Shown here one piece after another: positions 39,041-49,800 of a DNA stretch of 64,000 nucleotides. The stretch spans positions 1 through 64,000 of the forward strand of contig NZ_ATNM01000147.1 in the NCBI RefSeq assembly GCF_000427295.1, read 5' to 3'. The stretch is from Cyclobacterium qasimii M12-11B. GTDB taxonomy: Bacteria; Bacteroidota; Bacteroidia; Cytophagales; Cyclobacteriaceae. Position 1 is the first letter of the stretch; each line of letters opens with the position of its first letter. The notes under the pieces are model-generated. The model had not been told where the DNA came from. It saw only the letters and a list, made by a program, of their open reading frames with translations, and did no database searches. A program made the position numbers and the translations under genes.

Positions 39041-39703
39041 ATGCTACAGCAATCAAAAGTGACTCAACAAGAGGAATTGCAACAACTAAAGGACAAGTTT
39101 AATGATACTGCTCCTGACGAAACTAAAACTACGTATAAGAAAGGTATAGATGAAGTTGTCCAAAGTGGTATCGTTGAAAAAGCCAGACAAGTAGGCGATG
39201 TTGCTCCGGATTTTGTATTGAGCAATGCAAAAGGAGAAAAGGTAAAACTTTCCGATCAATTAAAAAATGGTCCTGTAGTTCTTACCTGGTACAGAGGAGG
39301 CTGGTGTCCTTATTGCAACATTACCTTACATCATTTACAAGAAGCCCTACCCGAGATCAAAGCACTTGGAGCCCAACTACTGGCATTAACGCCAGAACTC
39401 CCAGACAAATCATTAAGTACTTCAGAAAAACACAATTTAGCCTTTGAAGTTTTGAGTGACATTGACAACAAAGTGGGTAAAGATTATGGTATCGTTTTTC
39501 ATCTCATTGACGGAGTGGCAAAAATATACAATGAAAAGTTTGACCTCAATGCTTACAATGGCAATGAAGAAAATGAGCTTCCACTTGCCGCCACCTACAT
39601 TATTGGTCAGGACGGCCTTATAGAATATGCCTTTTTGGATGCAGATTATAGAAACAGGGCAAATCCAGAGGACTTGATAGCCTTTCTAAAAAACAAGAAG
39701 TAA
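39041..39703 (+). CDS. AhpC/TSA-type peroxiredoxin-like protein
   Basis: 220 residues. The peroxiredoxin active site appears as VLTWYRGGWCPYCN (about residues 85-98), with Arg and Cys in the family pattern but a second Cys three residues on. This CxxC arrangement is common in the AhpC-TSA subgroup with an extended N-terminus. A helical N-terminal extension (1-50) precedes APDFVLSNAKGEKVKLSD. It lies 95 bases after the glutaredoxin-TrxR fusion, a likely reductant. Confidence 0.85.
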   Translation: MLQQSKVTQQEELQQLKDKFNDTAPDETKTTYKKGIDEVVQSGIVEKARQVGDVAPDFVLSNAKGEKVKLSDQLKNGPVVLTWYRGGWCPYCNITLHHLQEALPEIKALGAQLLALTPELPDKSLSTSEKHNLAFEVLSDIDNKVGKDYGIVFHLIDGVAKIYNEKFDLNAYNGNEENELPLAATYIIGQDGLIEYAFLDADYRNRANPEDLIAFLKNKK

Positions 39704-40012
39704 AAGCCTGATGGCTTCAAAAATAATAGCCACGGGTGTTAGACAATGGACCAGGAAAAGCCAGTGTGTGATTTTGTCGGTATTGTTACTTTTTTTGTGA
39801 CAATGCTGACAAAATCTAACCGAAGTTGACTCAACTATAATTTCAAAAATGCTTAATTCCTCACAATTTAGCTTCAACTAACAATAAATTACTTCCAATA
39901 CAAGCTTTCCGATCTTACTGGAAAAGTGAAATAAAATATTGGAACAGTTATTGAACTACAAATAGTAGCTTAAAAAATATAATCTAAAGTATCTATTTAA
40001 AGAAAAGTTGAA
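39704..40012. other. Intergenic region, nothing recognised
   Basis: A 309-base A/T-rich stretch with only a short hairpin (AGCC-TGAT-GGCT) just after the peroxiredoxin gene. No Crp/Fnr-type site was seen. Confidence 0.5.
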
Positions 40013-40930
40013 ATGTATAAAATAATCTCAATTTTCAGTTGTGTGCTATTAATGGCTGCCTGTGATGTGACTTCCGACAATGACCCTGAAAAAGACATTA
40101 ACCCTAACGTTACCGGTACAAAATTTGGGTTAAGCACAGTCTCTTTGGATGAGGCCTATAATGCATTAAAAACATCTCTGGATAACAACGATCAAATCGG
40201 CATTGTGGCAGAAGTAGATCATTCACAAAATGCTACATCTGTAGGTAAGGAGTTGGGTACAACCAAAATTATCTTTTTTGGAAACCCAAACCTTGGTACC
40301 CCTTTGATGCAAAAAAACCAGCTTGCGGGTCTAGACCTCCCTCAAAAAGTATTGTTTTATTCAAAAGAAGACACCGTTTTTGCCCTCTATAATAGCACCG
40401 ACTATTTGGCCTCGCGTCATGCCTTGGGCGGGGAACCAAGCCTCACCCAAATTTCCGCAGCCCTGGAAAACCTTGTGGGTGGAGCTATACAGAATAGCCT
40501 AAGTAGTAGCGTATCCCAATCAGTCACTGCGAATGAAGGAGTTGAAACGGTAACAAGTTCTCAAGACTTTGAGGCGACCTACCAAAGTTTACAAACCATT
40601 ATTTCGGGAAATGAAAACCTCACCATTCTGGCCGAATTGGATCATCAGGCAAATGCCCAAAGCAAAGGACTTGAATTAAGACCTACAAAAATTATAATTT
40701 TCGGAAATCCCAATTTAGGTACCCCATTAATGCAGGCATCACAAACCATTGGCCTGGACTTGCCTCAAAAAATTCTTGTTTGGGAAGATGCAGATGGTGC
40801 CGTCCACCTTTCTTATAACGATCCTGAATTTTTAAGGCAACGCCATCAGATTACCGGAAGTGATACCGAAATCGAACAGATTACCAATGCCCTTCAAAAT
40901 ATAACCAATGCAGCAGGGGGATTAAATTAA
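40013..40930 (+). CDS. Lipoprotein with two DUF302 domains
   Basis: 305 residues with a lipoprotein signal ending in the lipobox MAAC (Cys about 17). Two tandem DUF302 domains (about 38-150 and 182-295) each contain the signature GNPNLGTPLMQ and DLPQKVL or DLPQKIL. DUF302 domains form dimers of unknown function and are widespread in bacteria; usually there is one copy per protein. A Ser/Val-rich linker joins them, and together they may form an internal pseudo-dimer. It stands alone, with a strong terminator at 40994-41040. Confidence 0.85.
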   Translation: MYKIISIFSCVLLMAACDVTSDNDPEKDINPNVTGTKFGLSTVSLDEAYNALKTSLDNNDQIGIVAEVDHSQNATSVGKELGTTKIIFFGNPNLGTPLMQKNQLAGLDLPQKVLFYSKEDTVFALYNSTDYLASRHALGGEPSLTQISAALENLVGGAIQNSLSSSVSQSVTANEGVETVTSSQDFEATYQSLQTIISGNENLTILAELDHQANAQSKGLELRPTKIIIFGNPNLGTPLMQASQTIGLDLPQKILVWEDADGAVHLSYNDPEFLRQRHQITGSDTEIEQITNALQNITNAAGGLN

Positions 40931-40993
40931 TCAGGATACGTCTTCATTTCTAAAACGGGAATGGTTATAGATCTAGCCGTTCACTGAAATTAG

Positions 40994-41040
40994 CAAAGCT
41001 ATATGGCCATTGTCACCAACAGCCATATAGCTTTGTTTTT
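40994..41040. terminator. Bidirectional terminator
   Basis: CAAAGCTATATGGC (40994-41007) and its perfect complement (41022-41035) form a 14-bp stem followed by TTTTT. A-rich sequence on the other side lets it serve the convergent gene ending at 41039. Confidence 0.9.
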
Positions 41041-41827
41041 ATAGGTCTGAATAATCAGTAGGATATAAGAAAAGCGTTACGTTTTTTGAAACGTTGTGTT
41101 GGTATTCTGGAAGGGCAGATAGCTCTTTCCAATAGGCATCACTTCTAAAGGTATCCCAATGAGCATCACGATCAGCCTTGTTTTCAAAAGTCGTCATATA
41201 CATCAAATTAGGCATGGTACTCCCAGCTATTACCTCACCATAAAAAACAGCATTAAAGCCCAGTCTTTTAAAAAGTCCTACTTCATCACCATCGTTGAAC
41301 TGCTTGATCTTGTTAGCTGAAATCTTCTCAGTATGTCCCTCGTAGCTTCTCAATTCATAGATTCTATCCTTCTTTGGACCGTCTAAATCAGGCACACCAT
41401 ACTTTGGGTGCTTCACAAAAGCATTAAGCAAAATCGTCTCTATTCTATCGTATGGAGGATTGGTATAAGGGGCGTCCAGGTATTTGCTTCCAGCAGATTG
41501 GTATTGCTGATCCTTTGCTAGTTTTGAATCTATTTTAGCAATCTCCTTCTGAGAACTAAATGGTATCAGCACATAAATCAATTTTTCATCCGGTTTACTT
41601 CCCTCGGATGGCGTAACAGGTTTGAACACGCCAACATGTTTAATCCCTGCTCTATGAAGGGCAGGAAGGTAGGCCTGTTCCAGGTATTCATCTACAACAT
41701 TTTCCTGCTGACTGGTGGACAAATGATAAATTTTTATCTGATAAAAGTCTCCCTTTCCAGCAAGGGAAAATCCAGTATTCAGCAATAGAATGGCTATCAC
41801 TGAAAATAACATTATGGTATTTTTCAT
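41039..41827 (-). CDS. NIPSNAP-family exported protein
   Basis: 262 residues with a Sec signal peptide (cleaved near SLAGK) and two dimeric alpha/beta-barrel repeats of the NIPSNAP family; the second starts IYELRSYEGHTEKISANK. Such proteins are common in Bacteroidota envelopes and uncharacterised. It lies 190 bases downstream of a phosphodiesterase-like gene in the SusCD locus and in the same orientation, so it may belong to that locus or be independent. Confidence 0.8.
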   Translation of the reverse strand: MKNTIMLFSVIAILLLNTGFSLAGKGDFYQIKIYHLSTSQQENVVDEYLEQAYLPALHRAGIKHVGVFKPVTPSEGSKPDEKLIYVLIPFSSQKEIAKIDSKLAKDQQYQSAGSKYLDAPYTNPPYDRIETILLNAFVKHPKYGVPDLDGPKKDRIYELRSYEGHTEKISANKIKQFNDGDEVGLFKRLGFNAVFYGEVIAGSTMPNLMYMTTFENKADRDAHWDTFRSDAYWKELSALPEYQHNVSKNVTLFLYPTDYSDL

Positions 41828-42017
41828 AGTTTTTTGTAATTAATTGAAATTGCTTGTCAGTAAGAATCCTCTAAGGTTTCTTAGGATCATTGATTCAAGT
41901 CCCCATGACAAATTTTTCTCAAGTTATCTAAAAAAACAGATAACCTGAAACTACTAAACATACAATTTAAAAAGCCAAAATGACCCATTTTTATCAATAC
42001 AAAAAACCCCATACAAC

Positions 42018-42854
42018 TCAATGCTCAAATCTCAACTTTGCCAATACTGGCAAATGATCAGATGCATAATGCTCTTGAATGACCTCATGAAACAGTGTCT
42101 GGATTCCGAAGCCAGATGAATACAAAATAAAATCAATGGCTTTACTGGGCTTGACCACAGGAAAGGTATTTGGGCAGCCTTGGGCACATGTTCGGTTATA
42201 GGTTTTGTCCAGATGGGCCATGGTCTTGCTGTTTGCCTCCACATTAAAATCTCCCACCAAAACCACAGGTAATGCTTCATTTTCAAAGTAACTTGTGATG
42301 GCCTTTGCCTGAGCAAGTGCATTGTCATCACTTGTATAATCTAAATGCGTATTGCCAAACCTGATCTTTTTCCCTTCAGGGAATTCAACTGTAATAATGG
42401 AAAGTGTCCTTCTCTCTGTACCTGTTTCCTCGGGAAGATAAAGGGTTTCCATTTGTGATATTGGGTATTTAGATAAAATGGCTGTTCCAAAAGCGCCCCC
42501 TTTATAATCGATGCCCTTGGAAAAGTAAAACTCCATCCCGGTGAGCCTTGCCAATTCTTTCGCTTGATCCAGGTGCTTTCCAGATCTTTCATTGTTGACG
42601 TCAATTTCCTGCAAACCCACTACATCCGCCTTTGAATCAATTATAACTTTAGCAATCCCATCCACATCTATCAAACCTGGTTTACTGGCAGGGTTGCAAT
42701 GATGCACATTGTAACTGAGTACTTTGAGCTCAAGTCCATCAACCCGTTCAGGTTGGTCTTCGGAATCAACAATTTCGGAAGGCTCCTGGGCATTGGTGCA
42801 AGAAGTAAAAAGAAGGGTGAAGACTAAAAGTAAAAGGTAGGGTGATTTGTTCAT
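42018..42854 (-). CDS. Endonuclease/exonuclease/phosphatase (EEP)-family lipoprotein
   Basis: About 278 residues from MNKSPYLLLL, with a lipobox FTSC; an in-frame ATG at 42890 would add 12 residues ahead of the signal and is less likely. The DNase I-like fold is marked by LSYNVHHCN, VVGLQEID (metal-binding Glu), GNTHLDYTS (catalytic His), VLVGDFNVEANS and the final SDHLPVLA. EEP enzymes cut phosphodiester or phosphomonoester bonds in nucleic acids, sphingomyelin or inositol phosphates. Being lipid-anchored, it should act on the cell surface or in the periplasm. A paralogue lies immediately upstream. Confidence 0.88.
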   Translation of the reverse strand: MNKSPYLLLLVFTLLFTSCTNAQEPSEIVDSEDQPERVDGLELKVLSYNVHHCNPASKPGLIDVDGIAKVIIDSKADVVGLQEIDVNNERSGKHLDQAKELARLTGMEFYFSKGIDYKGGAFGTAILSKYPISQMETLYLPEETGTERRTLSIITVEFPEGKKIRFGNTHLDYTSDDNALAQAKAITSYFENEALPVVLVGDFNVEANSKTMAHLDKTYNRTCAQGCPNTFPVVKPSKAIDFILYSSGFGIQTLFHEVIQEHYASDHLPVLAKLRFEH

Positions 42855-43063
42855 AAAATTGATGGTAGAAAGTTTATAGCCTGGGGTCAACCCAATTTCA
42901 TTAAACCGCTATCGATAGGATTAGGAAATACATTTTTCAGAGAAAGTCAAGGGAATCTCTAACGAAGAAAGACTGCCAAAACCTCTCTTTAGGGTTCGCA
43001 GTGACTATTTGGTTGGATTTAATGCGATTTAAAATTGAGTTCAAGTTTATAAGAAATTAATAA

Positions 43064-43834
43064 TTAGTTGAAATTCAGTACCAAATGGGCTTCGAGCGGC
43101 AGATGATCTGACCAATGGATGCTAGGAATATGGACCCTGTTTGCCTTTTCCAGATTTTTCTTACTCGTCCAGATAAAATCAATTTTTTTGACAGGATTTA
43201 TAGTGGGGAAAGTAAAGCCCAGATTTTCATCTGCCATTTTAAACTGTTGGGAAAGCAATTTCATTTCGTCCGTGCCTGGTAAAGCATTGAAATCACCAGT
43301 AAGAACAACTGGAACATCTTTCTTAAAAAAATCCAAAGTCTCAGCTGCCTGAATCATTCTTGTCGATTGGTCCAGGGCGTAATGAACCGTAGCAAAATCA
43401 AGCTGCTGTCCATTTGGCAAGGAGATTCTTGCACCCAGCAATCCTAGTGACTTTTTTTCGCCATTTTTCATGGAAGTGATCTTTCCATTTTGTTGGCTAT
43501 TTATGGGATATTTTGACAAGATTCCCAATCCATATGCCCCACCATCGTAGGCAAAATGTCTTAGAAAAACATAATGCATACCCGTGATCTCTGCCAAAAC
43601 TTTCATTTGATCTACATTGCCTGAACGGTTGCACATACTATCCACTTCCTGTAATCCGACCAAATCAGCCTGACTGCGCTTGATGTATGCACCCATTTCC
43701 TCAAGTGTATTCACTTCATTTTTATCTGCCCCATGGTGAATATTATAGGAAATAACTTTAAGAGATTGTGCATGCAAAGCTTGCTCCTTTACCAGCAGCA
43801 AGCAAAAGGCGAATAATAAAATTTTATAATTCAT
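43064..43834 (-). CDS. EEP-family exported phosphodiesterase-like protein
   Basis: 256 residues with a cleavable signal peptide (end near LHAQS), not a lipobox. The same EEP motifs as its neighbour are present: ISYNIHHGAD, LVGLQEVDS, ATVHYALDQ, VVLTGDFNALPG and WSDHLPLEA. It begins 12 bases after the PHP-domain gene and so belongs to the SusCD operon. The pair may act on different parts of one substrate. Confidence 0.88.
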   Translation of the reverse strand: MNYKILLFAFCLLLVKEQALHAQSLKVISYNIHHGADKNEVNTLEEMGAYIKRSQADLVGLQEVDSMCNRSGNVDQMKVLAEITGMHYVFLRHFAYDGGAYGLGILSKYPINSQQNGKITSMKNGEKKSLGLLGARISLPNGQQLDFATVHYALDQSTRMIQAAETLDFFKKDVPVVLTGDFNALPGTDEMKLLSQQFKMADENLGFTFPTINPVKKIDFIWTSKKNLEKANRVHIPSIHWSDHLPLEAHLVLNFN

Positions 43835-43846
43835 GGGCTATATAAT

Positions 43847-45013
43847 TTACTTTTTCCCTTCGGTAGAAAGTATAAATCCAGTAGTTAAACCTGCATCAGG
43901 TGAAACCAGAACATTTTCAACAGTTACCTTAATGCGTGTTTCCTCAGGATATTTCCATACCGCTTTCAAGATTACTTTTGTGGTATCATGGGGGCTAATT
44001 TTTACCTGTCCCAAAGGATATCCTTCTATATCGTATTCAGCTTTAATCGTTGTCTGAAAAGGAATATCACTATTATTGACGAAGTTAACAACCATGAGTG
44101 GTTCTGCTTTCCGTAATTTTCGTTCTATGTAGACTTCTAGAGAAGACTTGAATAAAGCTTCGGCTTCGGGTTTTCTGGCAACAACATAATCACCAAAATA
44201 CAAGGCTGTTCGCTTAGCAAATAATGCTTCTTCAACTCCTGCTGCTGTTTTCTCTTTGGCAAAAACCAAGGTCATGGGTCGGTGGGTATCTTTGTACCTT
44301 GGGTGATTGTCATAATGTTCGTCCGTATTACAAAGCATCGCCAAATCATGTTCCAAGGCCATCCTATGGGCTATCACATTGTAATTTCCGGAATTGACCA
44401 CTTCCACTCCGGCCAAAATATCCCTGTCCAATAATTCCTGATGAAAAGCTGTAAACAATACGGTGTCCTTCTTGTCCCACCAGCTCCAGCTTGGATGATT
44501 ATATACCACAAAGGCATTCTGTTTTTGGGCAGCAAGAAATGGCCCCATCAATTGATCATGTGTAATGCTGTCCTTCATCACAAATTCAGCTTTTCCACTT
44601 TTCATGTAAGCGGTGGGTAAAATATTGGCATCCTCCAAAAACAATGCATTGTGATGGTAGGGGGCTACCCGTGGGGAAATTTCTACACCTTTGATGATGA
44701 TCAAACCCTTATTAGCTGCCGCTTTTGATGCAATTTCATAGGATTTATTGTAATCTTTATCGATTAGATCGGGAAAGCCTTCGTAATCGATATGCTCGGT
44801 AAGTGAAATCACATCCAGGTCATCCCTTAGTGCTTCTTTTACCCGAAAGGTGGGCCAAACATGTCCGTCAGAAAAAACGGTATGCATATGGAAATCTCCT
44901 TTAAGCGTATAAAACCCGGGAATATCGGGAACAGTTATTTTACTGTTTTGAGCGAAAGAAATACTGCTGATGACCATGGCCACCAGCAGTAAAATTTTAA
45001 ATTTCTGTTGCAT
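43847..45013 (-). CDS. Exported PHP-domain phosphoesterase (Sb-PDE-like)
   Basis: About 388 residues from MQQKFKI; an in-frame ATG at 45052 would overlap the susD stop and precede the signal peptide. The PHP metal-binding motifs are KGDFHMHTVFSDG, SLTEHIDYEG, KGVEISP and NTDEHYDNHP. PHP enzymes hydrolyse phosphodiesters or phosphomonoesters with two or three metals. The C-terminal ~80 residues form a beta-sandwich. It follows SusD directly, so its substrate is likely what the SusCD pair imports. A Sphingobium phosphodiesterase (Sb-PDE) is the closest named relative I can suggest by architecture. Confidence 0.85.
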   Translation of the reverse strand: MQQKFKILLLVAMVISSISFAQNSKITVPDIPGFYTLKGDFHMHTVFSDGHVWPTFRVKEALRDDLDVISLTEHIDYEGFPDLIDKDYNKSYEIASKAAANKGLIIIKGVEISPRVAPYHHNALFLEDANILPTAYMKSGKAEFVMKDSITHDQLMGPFLAAQKQNAFVVYNHPSWSWWDKKDTVLFTAFHQELLDRDILAGVEVVNSGNYNVIAHRMALEHDLAMLCNTDEHYDNHPRYKDTHRPMTLVFAKEKTAAGVEEALFAKRTALYFGDYVVARKPEAEALFKSSLEVYIERKLRKAEPLMVVNFVNNSDIPFQTTIKAEYDIEGYPLGQVKISPHDTTKVILKAVWKYPEETRIKVTVENVLVSPDAGLTTGFILSTEGKK

Positions 45014-45026
45014 TGTTAGAAATAAA

Positions 45027-46787
45027 TCAATCCCAGCCCGGGTTTTGTTCAAGGTTTGGATTCAGCAGGATGTCTGAATTGGAAATGGGATGAAGGTATT
45101 TCTTTTCAGAAAATTCTCTTTCTTCATCATCTCTCCAGATCAGGTGACCTTTGGTACCTTCAGAAAGTTGAGAGGCAGTTCCGTCAATAATATAATAGAT
45201 CACGCCAGGTACTTTTGTGTCCGGAACCGTCTGCACGAAAGAAACATCAGGAGTTCCATTGCCATCCAAATCCATTGGCATATCTAGTCCGGGAACGTAG
45301 ATTCCTTTCCATTGCATTTCCATTAATTCGCCTTTTTTCCAACGAAGAAGGTCATCATACCTAAACCCTTCATAACAAAGCTCTATGCTTCTTTCTCTTC
45401 TAATTTCAAGTAAAAATTTATCTGAAATATCAGGGAAGTAGGTGTTTTGGAGGTAGCTATCTGCAGTAGTTGGTACCACTGGATTGATTCCAGCTCTTTC
45501 CCGAAGTGTACCTATGGTTTGAGACCATATGTTTTCATCAAATTCTCCTAGCTCGGCTTTTGCTTCTGCATAATTCAAGAGTACCTCTGCGTATCGGATC
45601 AGTGGAATGGAATTGTAGGCTTCTGAAATTCCATCCAGTCTTTTGTCGTCGAGACTATGCTTTAATATGTGGTAACCAGTGAAAGTATAGCCAAAGTTTG
45701 GTGGGGCTGCACTCCCATCACTTCTGGTATAGCCAAGGGAACGGACAGTTTGTCCGAGTCGGGCATCTCTATCTTTCATTTCGTCAACAAATAAGAATTC
45801 ATCATACCCTTGCTTGTCTGTAAAGCGACTGCCATCAGTCATCAGGTAGGTATTGACAAATTGCTTGTTCAAGCCCCAACGTGCCCCATAAGTAGCGCTA
45901 TTAAACTTCCATGTGATGTTATGCCACCTTCGTAATGCATTGTTGTAAACCACAGCAAACATTGTTTCAGTGTTGACCGGGTTTTCACTGGTAAAAAGCA
46001 CCCTATAATCCGTAGCCGGAGTTCCATTATTATACAGCGAATACATGCCAGCATCCATTACTTTTTTTGCCGCATCAGCAGCTTCCATCAAAAATACGTT
46101 TGCTGTAGTACCTAATCCAGCTTCACTATGGTACTTTCTGAACGTTCCTTCAAAAAGAGTCACCCTTGATTTGAAAGCCAAAGCAACTTGTCGGGTAACC
46201 ATCGAGGAGGTATTGTCCTTGGTGTCTCTAATATGCTCCACTGCAAAATTTAAATCTTCCAATACATTGTTCATCACCAATTCACGAGAATCTCTTGGTT
46301 TGTAGAGGTCTTCCTGATCAGAAGTATCAAGCGTTTTGGTATACCAAGGGACATCCCCATACTGTTTCACTTTTTCAAAATAGAACCAGGCCCGAAAGAA
46401 TCTTGCAATGCCTTCGTAATGGTCTCTGGCTTCTTGAGGAATGACTTCATTGTCAAAGTTTTCAAGAAAATAGTTGATATTCCTTAAATTTGTCCAGTTC
46501 CATGAACCTTCATCTACAGAAGAATACGTTCCGGAAATGAAAGTAGGAGACTGATTTTTAGAAGTAAAATCCCCCATTTCATCACTCTGAACTACCGCCA
46601 ACCCACTTGGAAGCATCCGCTGATAGAAGGATGTGGTAAATAACTCCAGGTCTTTTTCGGATTGGAAAAAGGTATTCGGTACCAATTTATCCACTGGCTC
46701 GGTTTCCAAAAAGTCTTCGCAGGAACTGAAAAAAAAGATGGAAAAGATGGCCATTGATAGTAATAGCAATGATTTTTTCATAATCAA
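45027..46787 (-). CDS. SusD/RagB-family surface nutrient-binding lipoprotein
   Basis: 586 residues. The signal ends in a lipobox FSSC near residue 23, followed by acidic residues (EDFLETEP), the surface-export pattern in Bacteroidota. Typical SusD stretches are ARFFRAWFYFEKVKQYGDVPW, IRYAEVLLNYAEAKAELG and the C-terminal IRRERSIELCYEGFRYDDLLRWK. It caps the SusC barrel and captures the substrate. It starts 13 bases after the SusC gene. Confidence 0.95.
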   Translation of the reverse strand: MIMKKSLLLLSMAIFSIFFFSSCEDFLETEPVDKLVPNTFFQSEKDLELFTTSFYQRMLPSGLAVVQSDEMGDFTSKNQSPTFISGTYSSVDEGSWNWTNLRNINYFLENFDNEVIPQEARDHYEGIARFFRAWFYFEKVKQYGDVPWYTKTLDTSDQEDLYKPRDSRELVMNNVLEDLNFAVEHIRDTKDNTSSMVTRQVALAFKSRVTLFEGTFRKYHSEAGLGTTANVFLMEAADAAKKVMDAGMYSLYNNGTPATDYRVLFTSENPVNTETMFAVVYNNALRRWHNITWKFNSATYGARWGLNKQFVNTYLMTDGSRFTDKQGYDEFLFVDEMKDRDARLGQTVRSLGYTRSDGSAAPPNFGYTFTGYHILKHSLDDKRLDGISEAYNSIPLIRYAEVLLNYAEAKAELGEFDENIWSQTIGTLRERAGINPVVPTTADSYLQNTYFPDISDKFLLEIRRERSIELCYEGFRYDDLLRWKKGELMEMQWKGIYVPGLDMPMDLDGNGTPDVSFVQTVPDTKVPGVIYYIIDGTASQLSEGTKGHLIWRDDEEREFSEKKYLHPISNSDILLNPNLEQNPGWD

Positions 46788-46800
46788 ATAGCGTCAATAA

Positions 46801-49800
46801 TTAAAATGAAAGGTTCAAACCGAGGGTATAGGTTTTTAGCATGGGATAGGCATCTCCCTGTCCATGGCTATTGGTCATGCCTCCGGTGGGAGATTCGATA
46901 ATTTCCGGATCAAAATTATCCGTATGTTTGTAGAGTCCTGAAAAGGTCAGAATATTCTGTCCACTTACGTAAACCATTGCTTTTTTCAGTCCCAGCTTAC
47001 TTATAAGCGGAGTTGGAATGGTATAATCCAGGGTCACGTTTTTCAATCTCAAATAACTGGCATCCTGTAAAAACCTTGTTTGAGGTGCACCAAGTGATCT
47101 GGTAGTACTCAATGCAGTATAACCTCTGAATCTTGGGAAATAAGCGTCAGGGTTTTCTTCAGACCAGATGTCATTCATCATGATTTCAGGTTGGAAACCA
47201 TAAGGACGGTTATAAGGACCATAGAAAAGATCTGCCTCAGGAGCAAAATACCAATCTCGCTTGCCTATCCCCTGAAAGAATGCGGAAAGACCAAAGCCAT
47301 TCCAATCGCCCGAAAGGGTGAAACCAAATTGGTACCTTGGCGCATTGTTTCCAATAATTCTTCGATCTCCCGAATCATCTACGGAATTAGTACCTTGGTT
47401 AATAACCCCATCATTGTTCAAGTCAGCAAACTTTAAATCCCCTGGAAGCCATTGTCTGTTATTAGAGTTGACGATGTAACTCTGATCAGCATGGCTGGCA
47501 ACATCTTCTTCTGAAGTGAAGAATCCCATGGTTTCATATCCCCAGATTTCGCCAATACTGGAACCCTCATAATAGGTGCTTGAGATAAGCTTATTGGGAT
47601 TATTAAACTTGGTAATCTTTGCCTTACTGTCCCAAACTGAACCAGAAATACTATAGCTAAAAGGTTTTGAGCCCAAGGAAAACTCATCTCTCCAAGCCAT
47701 GGTGTATTCCCAACCTTTGGTAGACAAGTCAGCAAAATTTCCGTAAGGAACTGTTGCTCCAAAGACATTTGGCAAGGGCTCACCATAGGTGAACATATCC
47801 GTAGTCAATCGGTTGTACCAGTCAAAGCTCAAGGTGAACTTTCCACTGTACATGGAAGCGTCCAAACCTATGTCAAAGGTGGTGGCCTTTTCCCAGGTAA
47901 GCCCAGAAGGAATCGCTCCAGGTAAATAGGTATATCCTTTTTGAATGCCATCTAAAATCACACTAGTTTTGGCCACTGTCATGGTTTCCATATAGCGGTA
48001 AGGCGCTACATTCCCATTGCCAAGCGTTCCATATGAGGAGCGGATTTTCAGGTTATCCAACCAACTTTTGGTAGTGCTCATAAAGCCTTCCTCGGAAAGA
48101 TTCCAACCTGCAGAAACCGATGGGAAAAAGCCATATCGCTGGTCACTAGGGAATTTGGAGGAGCCATCATACCGACCATTGAATTCCAATAGGTATTTCT
48201 CATTAAAACGGTAATTGAGTCGGTAAAAAGCACCCATATACCTCCACTCACTTCCGCCACCACTTATAGTATAATTGAGGCCATCCATTAGGTTGAAATC
48301 TGGCTTGGTCTCTACCAATAAGCCATCTCGCTGAGCGTTTAAGTTTGACGCACGGTTACTTTCCACATTATAACCCAAAAGCAAGCTGAAGTCATGCACT
48401 TCGTTAAAACTCTTTTTTAACTCGGTTGTAATATTTGAGCCCCAATAAGTGTTTTCATCTGTCAACTCCCGCAGCAAACTTTGACCAAATCTTGCAGTCT
48501 GACCCGGTGCCGAACTGTAGTTTACAAAATTATTGAACCGAGAATCTTTATTAAAGGTCTTGGAAAAAGTAAAATTGGCTTTAAAAGTCAATAGGTCACC
48601 AAAAGGAGTGGCCGTAAGCGTAGGTGTATTCCTTACAAAGAATTTGCTTTGATCCGATTTACTGCTACCATCTACATAGGAAGCACCTATATAGGATCCG
48701 GATTGCGTAAATGTACCGTCAGGGTTTTGCATTACCGCCATTGGAAAGCCCTGAACTGCCAAATATCTCCAAATTCCAGCATCGCCATTCGCCAAAAGGG
48801 GATATTCATATTTGTAGGTACTGAGGTCAAAGTTATTTTGAATCGTCAACCAATCAGTAAGCTTTACTTCTCCTTTTGCCCTTAGATTGTACTTGTCAAA
48901 CCTGTCAGAGGAGTACCTGAAAATCCCATCCTGGTGATAATAAAGGCCAGATATATAATAACTGGCTTTGTCAGTTGCCCCCGATGCACTTATAGAAGCT
49001 TCTGTAGCAGGCATCTTATCCTTATGCAGGTAATCAAACCAATCGGTACTACCAAAATACTCATAGCGGTTCAATTCCTCATTGAAAACCGTTTCTGGTA
49101 AATTTGGGTTATCGTTGTGATTTTTCAGCTCTTCTAGGTATTCAAGTGAAAAAGGGAAAATACTGTTTACCGAGATAGGGTGGGTTTTGTAATCGTACCA
49201 ACCAGTAAACGCCTCATCAAAGTTTTTGGCCCACTCATAACCATTTGTTACCAGGTTAGGAACTACTGTTCTCTGGTTTACAGAATGGCTGATTTTAACA
49301 TCTACTCCTGAATGTCCTTTAACTGGGTTTTTGGTGGTAATCAAAACCACACCAAAAGCTGCTCTTGAACCATAAACAGCTGCAGAGGATGCATCTTTCA
49401 AAACAGTCACACTTTCTACATCATTGGGATTGACCAAGTTTGGATCTCCTTCTACTCCATCGATCAACACCAAGGCATCACCACCTGCTCCAATGGATGT
49501 CGCACCACGAATATTGAAAGAGGCTGATCGTGTTGGACTACCATCGACCATCTTGATGTTCAGGTTGGGCAAAGCTCCCTGAAGCATCCTTGTCAAATTG
49601 GGTGAGGGTCTGTTTTCAATGGCTTCTGAGCCAATTTGAGATACAGCCCCTGTCAGGTTAATTTTTTTCTGGGTGCCATATCCTACGATTACTACCTCTT
49701 CCAGCTCCTGAGGATTAAGGGTGAAAACAATGTTTTCTCTCACAATTGGTAGCACTTTAGAATCATAGCCTAAAGCCGATGCCTTGATTTCTTTGCCTAG

